64,000 bases of DNA from the NCBI RefSeq assembly GCF_009901585.1, contig NZ_WXYO01000005.1, positions 248,001 through 312,000 on the forward strand, read 5' to 3'. This document shows positions 25,865 to 35,593 of the stretch, one piece after another; position 1 is the first letter of the stretch, and the number at the start of each line of letters is the position of its first letter. The DNA comes from Poritiphilus flavus. GTDB taxonomy: Bacteria > Bacteroidota > Bacteroidia > Flavobacteriales > Flavobacteriaceae. The notes below the pieces were generated by a model. It did not search any database. It saw nothing but the letters and a program-made list of their open reading frames with translations, and was not told where the DNA came from. Both the position numbers and the translations under genes were made by a program.

Positions 25865-26833
25865 TTACACTGACCCGGATAAAAGCACGGATTTAAGAAG
25901 TTCAATCACTTTTTCGCCTTCAACATCCACACAAATGTTGATCTTTGGCCGGCCTTTCCAGGGCTTTAATGCTTCCCTTTCTTCCTGGTCAGTATCTCCG
26001 ACGGAGGGCCAGGTCTTCCCTCTGCCAACCCCTTCATGAGTAGCTACCCTTACCGGATAATTTTCGGTAGTGTAGTAATCCGGACGCATCAAATAGGCAA
26101 AAACAGAGGCATCGTGCAGATAGGTACCTTCAATTTTGTTGGCTCTTTTGAAAAAATCCAGGTAGAACAAATAGGCGGAGGTGACGTGCTTGTTAATCGG
26201 TGAGGGATTTTGAGTGATCTCATCAAAATCGCTTCGCCTTAAAAGGGTTCTATGGGTAACGTCCAGTCCGATCATAGTTACGGGCCATTCCGCACCGAGG
26301 ACCTCGTCCGCAGCCAGTGGATCTGAAAGTATATTGGCCTCGGCAGCCGGTGTGGCATTTCCGGGGCAAAATGGGTTTCCTCCCATAAGAACCACCTCTT
26401 TGACCTTGTGCTGAATTTCCGGCTTTTGCCTAAGGGCCAGGGCCAGGTTGGTCAAAGGTCCCAAAGCGACAAGCACAAGCTCGTTCGGAAATTTCATGAC
26501 CTGCTCAATTATAAATTCGTGGGCTGGGAGGGAAATAGCCTTATTCTTACTGGGTGGCTTATTGGTATTTCCCTGTCCGTCATCCCCGTGAATAAAGGGA
26601 ACACCTCCTCCAAATACACCCTCCAGCGGGTTAGCCGCACCTTTGGATACAGGGACCTCACTTCTGTCAAGCAGATCGAGCAATCGCAGTGCGTTTGTGG
26701 TGGTTATATCAATGGATACATTGCCAAATACAGTCGTAAGTCCCAGGATTTCAAACGCTCCGGAGGCAAAAGCGAATTGAATAGCCATACTGTCGTCAAT
26801 ACCAGGGTCTGTATCGATAATAATTTTATGCAT
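25865..26833 (-). CDS. Inosine/uridine-preferring nucleoside hydrolase
   Basis: A 322-residue hydrolase that splits ribonucleosides into base and ribose. The calcium-binding aspartate cluster IIIDTDPGIDDSMAI is at the N-terminus. LVALGPLTNLALAL and VVLMGGNPFCPGNATPAAEANI follow, and the catalytic-site TYLHDASVFAYL is near the C-terminus. It starts four bases after the deoxyribonucleotidase gene, so the two form a nucleoside/nucleotide salvage pair. Confidence 0.9.
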   Translation of the reverse strand: MHKIIIDTDPGIDDSMAIQFAFASGAFEILGLTTVFGNVSIDITTTNALRLLDLLDRSEVPVSKGAANPLEGVFGGGVPFIHGDDGQGNTNKPPSKNKAISLPAHEFIIEQVMKFPNELVLVALGPLTNLALALRQKPEIQHKVKEVVLMGGNPFCPGNATPAAEANILSDPLAADEVLGAEWPVTMIGLDVTHRTLLRRSDFDEITQNPSPINKHVTSAYLFYLDFFKRANKIEGTYLHDASVFAYLMRPDYYTTENYPVRVATHEGVGRGKTWPSVGDTDQEEREALKPWKGRPKINICVDVEGEKVIELLKSVLLSGSV

Positions 26834-26837
26834 AATT

Positions 26838-27359
26838 CTACAGCAATTTCGCGCCTATTTGTTGCCAGGAATCCGCTCGCTCAAATCCGTTTTGGTTCAC
26901 ATTATGCGGAGAGGTGAACATAATACTTCGCCCGTCGAAATGTTCCAGGTTATATGCGCGATCGTCTATCAGCACATCACCTTTGAGAATGTGTTTATCT
27001 CCGCAGAGAATTCGGTTCTTCCAATGGATAAAGGGAAAATATTCATCCAGCCAATCGCTCTTTTCCTGTAGCGAGTTAGGGAATTGCATAGCGGCGGAAG
27101 CAATGTATACTTCGTATTTGTCAGCCAATTCAGCCAGTACGGACTGGCTGTCCTTTATGGGCTCAAGTGTTCTGAAAAAGCCCGGTTGCCAGGCATGCTT
27201 CCTAACACTTTCCTGTCTTTCTTCCGGGACACTCTGCCAGACTTCTCCACCCATACATTGCTGACGGCTCAGGTTTTCCTTGAAATCCGTATTATACTGT
27301 ACAATATGGGCTCCGTAGGTGTCCGCAATCACTTCGTCCATATCCACAAAAAGAATCAT
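26838..27359 (-). CDS. 5'(3')-deoxyribonucleotidase family HAD phosphatase
   Basis: A 173-residue HAD hydrolase of the NT5C type. The nucleophile motif is FVDMDEVIAD (Asp6 nucleophile, Asp8 acid/base), followed by ASAAMQFP (motif II Ser) and LIDDRAYNLEHF (motif IV acidic pair). Members remove phosphate from deoxyribonucleoside monophosphates. It precedes the nucleoside hydrolase in a two-gene operon. Confidence 0.85.
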   Translation of the reverse strand: MILFVDMDEVIADTYGAHIVQYNTDFKENLSRQQCMGGEVWQSVPEERQESVRKHAWQPGFFRTLEPIKDSQSVLAELADKYEVYIASAAMQFPNSLQEKSDWLDEYFPFIHWKNRILCGDKHILKGDVLIDDRAYNLEHFDGRSIMFTSPHNVNQNGFERADSWQQIGAKLL

Positions 27360-27443
27360 AGGAATATTTTTTTGCGAAGTACGACAAAATGGATTTGAAA
27401 ATGAAATCCTTTTTAAAAGTTGACTTTTTGATAAAGCAAAGGG

Positions 27444-27989
27444 TCACTGTTTCAGGATATCCCTTATGATCTTAAGATGATGTTCCGTATGGATCTTAAG
27501 AAATTTCCTGGCAGTTCTTTTTCTCAAGTCTCCAAGGTATGGATGTGAAAAGTAAGAATCTGCCGGTAAGGAATCATAAGCGCTCAGGTTCTTGCGGGAT
27601 TGTCTAAGTTGAATATATAGGCTATCTGTGATGATGAGATCCGGCGGCCTTACGATCTTTGGAGATTCCGCCCGCCCTCTTGGAATACGATTTGTGATTA
27701 GCACCAAAGACCTGCCTGGATTGAAGCTGGCCTTGTAATTATCCGGATCTGATCTTTTTACTGCTTTATATATCTCATTGATTGTCCTAAGCGTATGGTC
27801 CAGATGCCATGAGATTGGCACTTTAGAGACCTTAGGGTCCAGGCTGTCCCGAAACTTTATATAGGATTCCAACTCATTGAGTTCCGGACTGAGAAATTGA
27901 GTTTGTGCCATATTCTTTTGCCAATTGGAGAAGACAACCAGGGAACCCAAGATAAGGAATAGGCCAATGACCAGTGCCTTTAACTTCAT
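27444..27989 (-). CDS. DinB-like (DUF1569-type) exported or membrane-anchored protein
   Basis: A 181-residue protein starting at ATG 27989, whose first bases overlap the stop of the SDR gene (ATGA). An N-terminal hydrophobic segment (LVIGLFLILGSLVVF) precedes a helical domain containing WHLDHTLRTINEI and HTEHHLKIIRDIL. These widely spaced histidines resemble the metal site of the DinB/YfiT four-helix superfamily (DUF1569). The substrate is unknown. The overlap shows translational coupling to the SDR gene. Confidence 0.65.
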   Translation of the reverse strand: MKLKALVIGLFLILGSLVVFSNWQKNMAQTQFLSPELNELESYIKFRDSLDPKVSKVPISWHLDHTLRTINEIYKAVKRSDPDNYKASFNPGRSLVLITNRIPRGRAESPKIVRPPDLIITDSLYIQLRQSRKNLSAYDSLPADSYFSHPYLGDLRKRTARKFLKIHTEHHLKIIRDILKQ

Positions 27990-28807
27990 GTTCTCAATAA
28001 TTTTTGGTGTTTGGTCATTCCTGCCATCACCGATTTCATGATCCGTATTTTTCCCCATCTCGGAACCGTTCTCAGCCCAAACAAAAGGGTTTTTGTAAGA
28101 CGTCCGGGGAAGACTGTCGGGCGTTTGCCAAGGGCCTTCAAAATGGGGATACCTATTATTTCTGGTTCCTGGGCATTGCCCATTTCCATATCAGCCCTCT
28201 TGGCAAATCCGCTTTTGACCGGGCCTGGTGCAGCGGTCAGTACAGAGACGCCATAGGGCTTAAGCTCGTGGTAAAGCGCCTCTCCCAGGGATTGTACATA
28301 GGCCTTTGATGCCGCATAATTTGCCGCATTCGGGACCCCCTGGAATCCGACAATGGAACTGAGCAGAATAATCCCTCCTTTTCCCCTCTCGGCAAAGCTT
28401 CGCGAAAAGTAATGGGTAAGCATGGCCAGGGCAAGGCAATTTACCTGAAGTAGCCTGAGCTCCTCAGCTGCTTCGTTCTGAAAAAACAGGCCTGATGTTC
28501 CATATCCGGCCGAGGCGACAAAGAGACCGATGTCCAGGTCGCTGGTGGCATCGATTAACTCGTATATCTCGGACATTGAAGAAAGATCAGCGACCACCGT
28601 CCTGGTCTTGATGGCGTATTCCGCTTGCAGCAGGGCAGAAAGGCCCTCCAATTGAATAGCCTGTCTTCCGGTAAGCACTAAGTTGATCCCGGATTCTGCC
28701 AGCCTCAAGGCGATTTCCCTTCCTATTCCCGAGCTAGACCCGGTTATCAGGGCCCAGGGCCCATATTGCTCCAGCAAATTTGCTTTTAATTTATTTGAAA
28801 GTCGCAT
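27986..28807 (-). CDS. Short-chain dehydrogenase/reductase
   Basis: A classical SDR of 273 residues. It has the Rossmann motif TGSSSGIGRE at 23-31, NADP-type residues after strand two (TGRQ), catalytic Ser151 and the Y164-x-x-x-K168 motif in NYAASKAYVQ. The C-terminal 60 residues are basic and hydrophobic, as in DltE-like/YqjQ-like SDRs. The substrate is unknown. It is coupled to the following DinB-like gene. Confidence 0.88.
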   Translation of the reverse strand: MRLSNKLKANLLEQYGPWALITGSSSGIGREIALRLAESGINLVLTGRQAIQLEGLSALLQAEYAIKTRTVVADLSSMSEIYELIDATSDLDIGLFVASAGYGTSGLFFQNEAAEELRLLQVNCLALAMLTHYFSRSFAERGKGGIILLSSIVGFQGVPNAANYAASKAYVQSLGEALYHELKPYGVSVLTAAPGPVKSGFAKRADMEMGNAQEPEIIGIPILKALGKRPTVFPGRLTKTLLFGLRTVPRWGKIRIMKSVMAGMTKHQKLLRT

Positions 28808-28970
28808 ATCAAATGGTTTAGATTATTTACTGTCTACACTGAGAGATTTATCCCAACCCCACCAAAAGGTGGTCCTTAGCCTGGCTGAAATGTTCCTGGA
28901 ACTTAAGGCTTCGGACCTCCTCTTAAGCGGGTTTCGGGGGATCTTGTTTTTTGAATCCATGTGAAGCTTT

Positions 28971-31358
28971 TTAGAATTGGAAGCGGTAGCCGAAATCAGG
29001 GAAAAACCCTATCTGATCCACCTGGTCTATATTATTGGTCAACCTGTTATACCTCCGAACGAAGACATTCTCATTGGCGGTTACATTCTGCAGATCCACG
29101 TAAAACTGATGGGAGCGCTTTTTGTTACGGCTATTGATCTTTATCCCGAATTTTACATCCCAACGGAAATAAGCGTCGTACTGTTGGCTAAAAGCCAGGT
29201 CTTCCTGTAATACCTCGAATCCGGATATACGAGATGCTTCAAGGTCTACAGGGGTAAAATAGCGTCCGCCGGAGGTAGTAAACCTGGTATCTACAAACCA
29301 GATATTTTTTCCTGAAGGGCCGGTTTTAAACTCCTTTCCTGCCAAAAGATTCACTACATAACCGTTGTTAAAGGGAGAGTTTCGCTCAATACCATCGCTC
29401 CCTTCGTATTTGCTCTCAAAGAATGAACTGGTAAAGAGCCCGTAAAACCCCTGACTAAAGAATTTTTCGACGGTCAGTTCAATACCCTGGTTATAACCAG
29501 TGCCCTCGCTCACCAGGGAAACCCTGTCGTTGTCAAAACCAAAGTCTGCTCCTTCTGTTAAGGTAGAGTAACTGGAGGGGAAGGGCTCCACAGCTGCCTT
29601 GTCTATATCCTGATAGTAAAGCTCAAGTTTTCCCCTCCAATTGCTACCCAATTTAACATCGTATCCTAATACATAGTGTTGGCTTCGAACGAAGTCAAGG
29701 TCGGTGTTGGTTTGAACCAGTTCTCCATTCACCTCTTCATTTAGAAATAATATGGGAAGCGGAACGGTCTGTTGATGCAAACCATAACCCAGGTTCAACT
29801 TGTGGTTGGGCGCCAGCTGGTAACTAAGTGCTGCCCTGGGTTCCAGTGCGAATTGTTCGTTGAGGTTACTGTATTGGGCGTGCAGGCCGGCATTGAACGT
29901 AATGTCTTCAGTTAATCGGAACTGCCCCTGCACATAGGGTTGAACAAGCAATACATTTTCATCTATATCCCTAAAAGTGAATAAGTCGGGATCCCCGTCC
30001 CCATCAGCGTCTGGTTGTTCTTCCCGGTCTCTCAACAGGCTTTCCACCCCAAAATTTTCCAACAATACACCGGCCCGAATTGAGGTTCGATTGCTTAATT
30101 TAGAATTGAAAAGGGTGCTGAAAGTAAGCCTGGTCTCCGTATCATCCACCTCGGTATAGGCGATGATACGTTCTTCTGCGGTATCCTTGTTAAAATAGCG
30201 ATTGGCGTCAAATTCGTTGCCGGAGAAAGAACCGGCCACTACAGTTCTGAGAAAGGAGTTCGACCCCAGTTTCAGTTGGTGTTTAAGTCCGGCTACGCCA
30301 AACCGCGAGATGACAAAGGCATCTTCGTCATCAGCAGCAAAAAGGTCGTCTTCGTCTATCTCATCACTTAAGAAATCGATATCTGAGGTTCCGAAAATCC
30401 CAAAAACTGAAAACCTGCCCGCGGCGCTCTTACCAAAATCAATATTAAAAGCAAGGTCATTGTAGTTTGGTACTGCACTGGTACCTCCTGCCCCGACTCC
30501 CAGAATACCAACCAGGGAGTATCTTGCAGCGATAAGAAAGGAACCGTTTTTCTTGCCCAAGGGACCTTCCGCGGTTGCCTCTACCCCTGTAAAGATTCCG
30601 GTTTGAAGTGCAAATTCGTAATTGTCCAGATTACCTTTTCTAAAGCCGAGATCAAAAACTCCACCTACCGCGTTTCCGTATTCTGCCGGAAAGGCGGAGG
30701 TAAGAAAGTCTGAATTTTTAAGCATGTTAGGATTCAAGGCGGAAACCGGACCTCCGGTAGTACCTGCAGTGGAATAGTGGTTAGGGCTTGGGATAGGGAT
30801 GCCTTCCAGCCGCCATAACAGACCAGTTGGGGAATTTCCCCGAACTACGATATCATTCCTACTGTCGTCCGGTGCGGAGACTCCGGCAAAGTTGGCCGCC
30901 AGTCTCCCCACATCGCTGCGGCCGCCAGAGAAACGGGTCACTTCTTCCAATCCAAATTGCCTGGCGGAGACCGTGGCCAGTTTATTCAGGGCCTGATCTT
31001 TATTGGTGTCTGTGGTAAGGATCACTTCGTTCAGCTGATTAAAAGATTCTATTAGCAGAATATTCAAGAATACGTCCTTACCAGTGGTGACCTCAATATT
31101 GGGTATCGTGGAGCTTTCGTAACCTATATAGCTAATGCGGATCACTTGTCTGCCTATTGGGACATTGTTCAGGGAGAACCTTCCGTCCATATCGGTGATC
31201 ACTCCAGTGGCCCTGTCCGCGTTTAAGAGTTCAATAGTGGCTCCATCCAGCGGGGTTTCCGATTGTTTGTCGATTACAAGACCTTTGATCGTTCCTGTCT
31301 GGGCGTATACCAGGTTGAGAAGGAATAAGAGGCTAAGGGTTAAAATGCTTTTTTTCAT
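28971..31358 (-). CDS. TonB-dependent receptor with carboxypeptidase-regulatory-like domain
   Basis: A 795-residue outer-membrane protein. It has a signal peptide (LLFLLNLVYAQ), a CarboxypepD_reg-like domain (GTIKGLVIDKQSETPLDGATIEL), a plug (RFSGGRSDVGRLAANFAGV, NDIVVRGNSPTGLLWRLEG) and a barrel ending FFPDFGYRFQF. It lacks a TonB-box-like SusC N-terminus and has no SusD neighbour. In this group of receptors without partner genes the ligand cannot be predicted. Confidence 0.88.
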   Translation of the reverse strand: MKKSILTLSLLFLLNLVYAQTGTIKGLVIDKQSETPLDGATIELLNADRATGVITDMDGRFSLNNVPIGRQVIRISYIGYESSTIPNIEVTTGKDVFLNILLIESFNQLNEVILTTDTNKDQALNKLATVSARQFGLEEVTRFSGGRSDVGRLAANFAGVSAPDDSRNDIVVRGNSPTGLLWRLEGIPIPSPNHYSTAGTTGGPVSALNPNMLKNSDFLTSAFPAEYGNAVGGVFDLGFRKGNLDNYEFALQTGIFTGVEATAEGPLGKKNGSFLIAARYSLVGILGVGAGGTSAVPNYNDLAFNIDFGKSAAGRFSVFGIFGTSDIDFLSDEIDEDDLFAADDEDAFVISRFGVAGLKHQLKLGSNSFLRTVVAGSFSGNEFDANRYFNKDTAEERIIAYTEVDDTETRLTFSTLFNSKLSNRTSIRAGVLLENFGVESLLRDREEQPDADGDGDPDLFTFRDIDENVLLVQPYVQGQFRLTEDITFNAGLHAQYSNLNEQFALEPRAALSYQLAPNHKLNLGYGLHQQTVPLPILFLNEEVNGELVQTNTDLDFVRSQHYVLGYDVKLGSNWRGKLELYYQDIDKAAVEPFPSSYSTLTEGADFGFDNDRVSLVSEGTGYNQGIELTVEKFFSQGFYGLFTSSFFESKYEGSDGIERNSPFNNGYVVNLLAGKEFKTGPSGKNIWFVDTRFTTSGGRYFTPVDLEASRISGFEVLQEDLAFSQQYDAYFRWDVKFGIKINSRNKKRSHQFYVDLQNVTANENVFVRRYNRLTNNIDQVDQIGFFPDFGYRFQF

Positions 31359-31607
31359 GACTTTCGATTTTGACTTTGTTCAAATCTGAAAAGTTTATTT
31401 CTGAGAGGAAATTGGAAAAACAGCAAACCGTATTATTTCGCATTGGGTTGTTGAGCTGATGTTTGAACAGGCATCAGACATAGGAAATGGTCCGGATCTC
31501 AGGTCAGCGGCCCGCGTGTCAGTTCAAGGTGGAATTCTACAATTCAACAGCCAATACCTTCCGTGAAGCTATCACTTCCGTATCTTTAGGCGAATATTGG
31601 CAAGCTA
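31359..31607. other. divergent intergenic region
   Basis: Start regions of a TonB receptor (minus) and a LytS-type kinase (plus). A near-consensus -7 (TAtcTTTA, 31581-31588) stands 19 bases before the kinase ATG. No RNA gene or coding frame is seen. Confidence 0.4.
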
Positions 31608-32714
31608 ATGGCTGTAATCACAAAAAAAGGTATCAAGAAATTCGGATTCCGGGTGGGCGTCATCGTCGGGGTGTATTTGCTCATTAAGCTCACTATAGAT
31701 CACAATTCCTTTAATAAGGAGCATATGGCGGATGGTGGATTTTTTAGTCCCGCCAGCCTTTTCTACTTCGGAACTGCTTTTTTCCTCTTTATGCTTACCT
31801 GGGAGAGTAATGATTGGCTGGTTCGAAGACAATTGAAGACCAGTAAGGGTGATGGCCTGGATCTAAGGAACAGTTTGCGAATACTTTTTGTAAATATGCT
31901 GTTCTTCATTCCAGCTGCTGCACTGATCTATTACCTCGGTATTTACGTATTTGACGAAATATGCCAAATCCATCCGGATGACCGAGGGTTGAGGTTCCGG
32001 ATTGATTTCTTTAGGGCGATGTTACTGGGTTTCACAGTAATCGTATTCAATCTTTTCTACCATTCTATGCGACAGAAAAGACATATTGAACAAAAAATGG
32101 CAGATCTGACCCGTGAGGTAACCGCTTCCAAGTACAATTCCCTTAAGAGCCAGATCAGCCCGCACTTTCTATTTAACAGCCTGAATACACTTACTTCCCT
32201 GATGTATGAAGATCGGGATCTGGCCTCAGATTTTGTCTCACGGCTGGCCTCCAGTTATCGTTATATTCTGGATAATCGGGAAGAAGACCTGGTTAGCCTG
32301 GAAAAAGAATTGAATTTTCTGGATTCTTTTAATTTTATGATGAAAGTACGCCATAGAGAATCCATAAAAATTGAAACCAGGATAGACCTGGATCCCGGAG
32401 AATTCAAAGTTCCTACTTTGAGCTTACAAATGCTGGTTGAAAATGCGATGAAGCACAATTATTATTCTGCTGAAAGACCTTTGGAGATATACATTTCTAC
32501 CATTGGCAAAGAAGCTTTGTCCGTAAAGAATAACCTTAGAAAAAGGGAACTTAGGGAAGAAACTACCCAACTGGGGCTAAAGAACATCCGAAAGCGATAT
32601 TCTTTTTATACCAATAAACAAGTACTGATCCGCGAGGATCGGGGAGATTTTGAAGTGATTATCCCATTGTTGGACCGCGAAGCTGATAAAATGAAAATCC
32701 TAGCCATATCCTGA
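31608..32714 (+). CDS. LytS/YehU-type sensor histidine kinase
   Basis: A 368-residue membrane kinase. Four hydrophobic helices lie in residues 12-150 with no large extracellular domain. Next comes the His_kinase (PF06580) region with phospho-acceptor His186 in QISPHFLFNSLNTLTSL, and an ATPase domain with the N box LQMLVENAMKHNYY and a short G box GLKNIRKRY. The partner LytTR regulator begins two bases after its stop. Confidence 0.92.
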   Translation: MAVITKKGIKKFGFRVGVIVGVYLLIKLTIDHNSFNKEHMADGGFFSPASLFYFGTAFFLFMLTWESNDWLVRRQLKTSKGDGLDLRNSLRILFVNMLFFIPAAALIYYLGIYVFDEICQIHPDDRGLRFRIDFFRAMLLGFTVIVFNLFYHSMRQKRHIEQKMADLTREVTASKYNSLKSQISPHFLFNSLNTLTSLMYEDRDLASDFVSRLASSYRYILDNREEDLVSLEKELNFLDSFNFMMKVRHRESIKIETRIDLDPGEFKVPTLSLQMLVENAMKHNYYSAERPLEIYISTIGKEALSVKNNLRKRELREETTQLGLKNIRKRYSFYTNKQVLIREDRGDFEVIIPLLDREADKMKILAIS

Positions 32715-32716
32715 GT

Positions 32717-33475
32717 ATGAAAGCCGTGATCGTAGAAGACGAACGAATTGCATCGCGGAGGCTTGCAAACCTGGTAAATGAGCTGGCACCGGAGATAGAG
32801 ATTACAGGAGAGATCACTTCTGTGGAAAGCGGGCTTAAGTGGTTTGATGACAATCCTATGCCAGACCTGATATTCCTGGATATTCAGCTGAACGACGGCT
32901 ATGGTTTTGATATACTGGATGCTATAGAAGATCATCCACCTGTAATATTTACAACGGCCTATAATGAATACGCCATAAGGGGATTTAAATACAATGGCCT
33001 GGATTACCTCCTGAAACCTATAGCCAAAGCTGATCTGGACAAGGCACTGAGAAAATACAGAAGGAGTAATAACCATTCGGATGAATTGATAAACCCTATA
33101 AAACTTCAGGAGCTCAAAGCGTTATTCCGTAAGGAGTACAAGCATCGTTTCATGGTAAAAGTGGGAAATCAGTTTAAAGCGTTCGATGTCGCCGATATAG
33201 CGTATTTCAAATCACATGAAGGCCTTATCTACCTCTATACTTTTGGAGGTCAGAGTTATCCGATCGAATATTCCATAGACCAATTGGAACAAATATTGAA
33301 TCCTGTGCAGTTTTTCAGGATCAACCGCAAGTTCATGGTCGCGGTAAGCGCTGTAAAGGAAATACATACTTATTTTAACAGCCGTCTGTTATTGAAGTTG
33401 CAGCCTAAAGATGAGGATCAGATCATTGTCTCCAGGGAACGCACTACCAATTTTAAAAGGTGGCTGGATATGTAA
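32717..33475 (+). CDS. LytTR-family response regulator
   Basis: A 252-residue regulator. The receiver domain (1-120) has acidic pocket EDE at 7-9, phospho-acceptor Asp55 in LIFLDIQLNDG and Lys in YLLKPIAK. The LytTR DNA-binding domain (about 140-250) has KVGNQFKAFDVADIAYFKS and FFRINRKFMVAVSAVKEI. It forms an operon with the LytS-type kinase. The target genes are not evident, but the upstream TonB receptor or the following SYLF gene are candidates by position. Confidence 0.93.
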   Translation: MKAVIVEDERIASRRLANLVNELAPEIEITGEITSVESGLKWFDDNPMPDLIFLDIQLNDGYGFDILDAIEDHPPVIFTTAYNEYAIRGFKYNGLDYLLKPIAKADLDKALRKYRRSNNHSDELINPIKLQELKALFRKEYKHRFMVKVGNQFKAFDVADIAYFKSHEGLIYLYTFGGQSYPIEYSIDQLEQILNPVQFFRINRKFMVAVSAVKEIHTYFNSRLLLKLQPKDEDQIIVSRERTTNFKRWLDM

Positions 33476-33560
33476 TCTGGCCCCTATTTCCTTAAATTCT
33501 GTTAATCCTTATTGCAATGGTGTAAAATGAAGTACCTTGTGTATACAATAACAAATACCT

Positions 33561-34091
33561 ATGAGATCACTTAGAACAATGTCCGCTGCAATACTTCTAT
33601 TGGTAGCATTCGGGCTTCAGGCACAGTCCAAAAAAGATAAGAAAATCATGAATGACGCCAAAAAGGCGAAGAAGACCCTGCTAAAGACCAGTCCTGGGTT
33701 AAAAAGCTTTTTTGATCAATCCGCAGGTTATGTGCTTTTTCCGAATGTGGGGAAAGGAGGCTTTATTATAGGAGGAGCTTCCGGGAATGGCGTAGTCTAC
33801 GAAAACGGTAAGGCCATTGGAATGGCCAATCTAAAAAAATTGAATGTAGGCCTGCAGGCTGGTGGCCAGGCTATAATTGAGATCATCTTTTTTGAGACGG
33901 ATGTGGACCTGATGCGCTTTAAAGAAGGGAAGTTCGCTTTTGCCGCTGAAGCTTCGGCCGTGGCTTTAAAATCAGGAGCAGCGGTAAATGCCAAATACAA
34001 AGACGGAGTGGCGGTTTTTGCATTACCCAAGGCCGGACTTATGGCGGATGCCTCCGTGGGCGGACAAAAGTTTGGATATAAGGCCTTTTAA
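33561..34091 (+). CDS. Exported SYLF-domain protein
   Basis: A 176-residue protein with a signal peptide ending GLQAQ and a SYLF (Ysc84-like) domain: SAGYVLFPNVGKGGFIIGGASGNGVVYENG, later a hydrophobic DVDLMRFKEGKFAFAAEASAVALKSGAAV. SYLF domains bind lipid. Bacterial exported members are abundant and poorly studied. A bidirectional terminator follows, shared with the convergent ahcY. Confidence 0.85.
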   Translation: MRSLRTMSAAILLLVAFGLQAQSKKDKKIMNDAKKAKKTLLKTSPGLKSFFDQSAGYVLFPNVGKGGFIIGGASGNGVVYENGKAIGMANLKKLNVGLQAGGQAIIEIIFFETDVDLMRFKEGKFAFAAEASAVALKSGAAVNAKYKDGVAVFALPKAGLMADASVGGQKFGYKAF

Positions 34092-34092
34092 G

Positions 34093-34135
34093 AAAAAACC
34101 CTTAGACTTCCCGGAGGGAGCTAAGGGTTTATGAT
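34093..34135. terminator. bidirectional terminator between the SYLF gene and ahcY
   Basis: Perfect ten-base arms AAACCCTTAG (34096-34105) and CTAAGGGTTT (34121-34130), with further pairing in the loop (CTTCC/GGGAG). A runs lie on the left and T-rich sequence on the right. Confidence 0.85.
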
Positions 34136-34156
34136 TTTTGTAGCTAATGCTGTGGT

Positions 34157-35473
34157 CTAGTACCTGTAGTACTCAGGTTTGAACGGACCGTTTACACTTA
34201 CACCGATATACTCTGCCTGATCTTCTTTCAGTTCAGTAAGTTCTGCACCCAAACGGGCAAGGTGTAATTTTGCTACTTTTTCGTCCAGGTGCTTTGGAAG
34301 CATATACACCTGATTTTCGTATTTGTCTGAATGGTTCCAAAGCTCAATTTGAGCCAGGGTCTGATTGGTAAATGAATTACTCATCACAAAACTTGGGTGT
34401 CCGGTAGCACACCCCAGATTTACCAGACGGCCTTCGGCAAGTACAATAACGTCTTTCCCATCAAGGGTATACTTATCTACTTGCGGCTTTATTTCGTCTT
34501 TGGTGTCGCCATAGTTCTCATTCAACCAGGCCATGTCGATCTCATTGTCAAAATGCCCAATATTACAAACGATGGCTTTGTCACGCATGGCTTTGAAGTG
34601 CTCTCCGCGAATAATATCCTTGTTTCCGGTTGAAGTAATCACCACATCGGCCTGACCAACTACAGACTCCAGTTTTTTAACTTCATATCCATCCATACAG
34701 GCTTGTAGCGCACAGATAGGGTCAATTTCAGTGACAGTCACAATGGCACCTGCCCCTCTGAAGGAGGCGGCTGTACCTTTACCAACGTCTCCGTATCCTG
34801 CAACTACAACGCGCTTACCAGCAAGCATGGTATCTGTGGCACGTCTTATGGCATCTACAGCACTCTCCCGGCAACCGTATTTGTTATCAAATTTCGACTT
34901 TGTTACGGAGTCATTCACATTGATGGCTGGCATGGGAAGGGTTCCGTTCTTTACCCTGTCGTACAGGCGGTGAACCCCGGTAGTGGTCTCCTCAGACAAT
35001 CCTTTGATATCCGGGGTGAGCTCAGGATACCTGTCCAATACCATATTAGTGAGGTCTCCACCGTCGTCCAGGATCATGTTCAGCGGTTTGCGGTCTTCCC
35101 CGAAGAAAAGGGTTTGCTCAATACACCAGTCAAACTCTTCTTCAGTCATACCTTTCCAGGCATAAACCGGAATTCCGGCAGCTGCGATCGCTGCGGCGGC
35201 ATGGTCCTGAGTAGAAAAAATGTTGCAGCTACTCCAGGTCACTTCTGCTCCAAGGGCGACTAAGGTTTCAATGAGTACAGCAGTCTGAATTGTCATATGC
35301 AGACATCCGGCTATTCTCGCTCCTTTTAATGGTTGCTGGGTTCCGTATTCTTCGCGCAAAGACATCAGACCGGGCATTTCGGCCTCAGCCAGTTCAATTT
35401 CCTTCCTTCCCCAATCTGCAAGGGAAATGTCCTTTACCTTGTACGGAACATAAGGTATTGTTTTGGTGCTCAT
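34157..35473 (-). CDS. ahcY: Adenosylhomocysteinase
   Basis: A 438-residue enzyme that splits S-adenosylhomocysteine into adenosine and homocysteine, recycling the product of methylations. Visible are [16 protein letters not shown] (substrate site), [41 protein letters not shown] (Lys and Asp contacts), the NAD-binding [18 protein letters not shown] and the C-terminal KPEYYRY that reaches the neighbouring subunit's NAD. Start and length are normal. Its promoter faces that of the phosphopantetheinyl transferase gene. Confidence 0.97.
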   Translation of the reverse strand: MSTKTIPYVPYKVKDISLADWGRKEIELAEAEMPGLMSLREEYGTQQPLKGARIAGCLHMTIQTAVLIETLVALGAEVTWSSCNIFSTQDHAAAAIAAAGIPVYAWKGMTEEEFDWCIEQTLFFGEDRKPLNMILDDGGDLTNMVLDRYPELTPDIKGLSEETTTGVHRLYDRVKNGTLPMPAINVNDSVTKSKFDNKYGCRESAVDAIRRATDTMLAGKRVVVAGYGDVGKGTAASFRGAGAIVTVTEIDPICALQACMDGYEVKKLESVVGQADVVITSTGNKDIIRGEHFKAMRDKAIVCNIGHFDNEIDMAWLNENYGDTKDEIKPQVDKYTLDGKDVIVLAEGRLVNLGCATGHPSFVMSNSFTNQTLAQIELWNHSDKYENQVYMLPKHLDEKVAKLHLARLGAELTELKEDQAEYIGVSVNGPFKPEYYRY

Positions 35474-35565
35474 ATCTTTTTTTTTATTTTACTTTCGTTA
35501 AGTAGGAACCTTCAGAATGTCAACTGTCTAAGGTAGTGTAGTTGACCTCTCGAATTTCCCGCTTG

Positions 35566-35573
35566 CAAAGGTA
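35566..35573 (-). promoter_or_regulatory. -7 element (TAccTTTG) of ahcY
   Basis: A perfect minus-strand match about 93 bases before the ahcY ATG. It is only four bases from the plus-strand -7 of the divergent gene, so the two promoters must overlap. Confidence 0.55.
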
Positions 35574-35577
35574 ATGA

Positions 35578-35585
35578 TAACTTTG
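35578..35585 (+). promoter_or_regulatory. -7 element (TAacTTTG) of the phosphopantetheinyl transferase gene
   Basis: A perfect match that ends eight bases before the ATG at 35594, so the predicted transcript would have a leader of only a few bases or none. Confidence 0.5.
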
Positions 35586-35593
35586 ATCATCTC

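Noticed and set aside
31359-31607. tRNA or small RNA gene in the divergent gap
   Set aside because: No cloverleaf, no T-loop GTTCRA followed by a matching acceptor stem, and no hairpin with a T run.
35474-35593. SAM or SAH riboswitch before ahcY
   Set aside because: The leader is short (about 90 bases) and none of the conserved aptamer cores could be seen.
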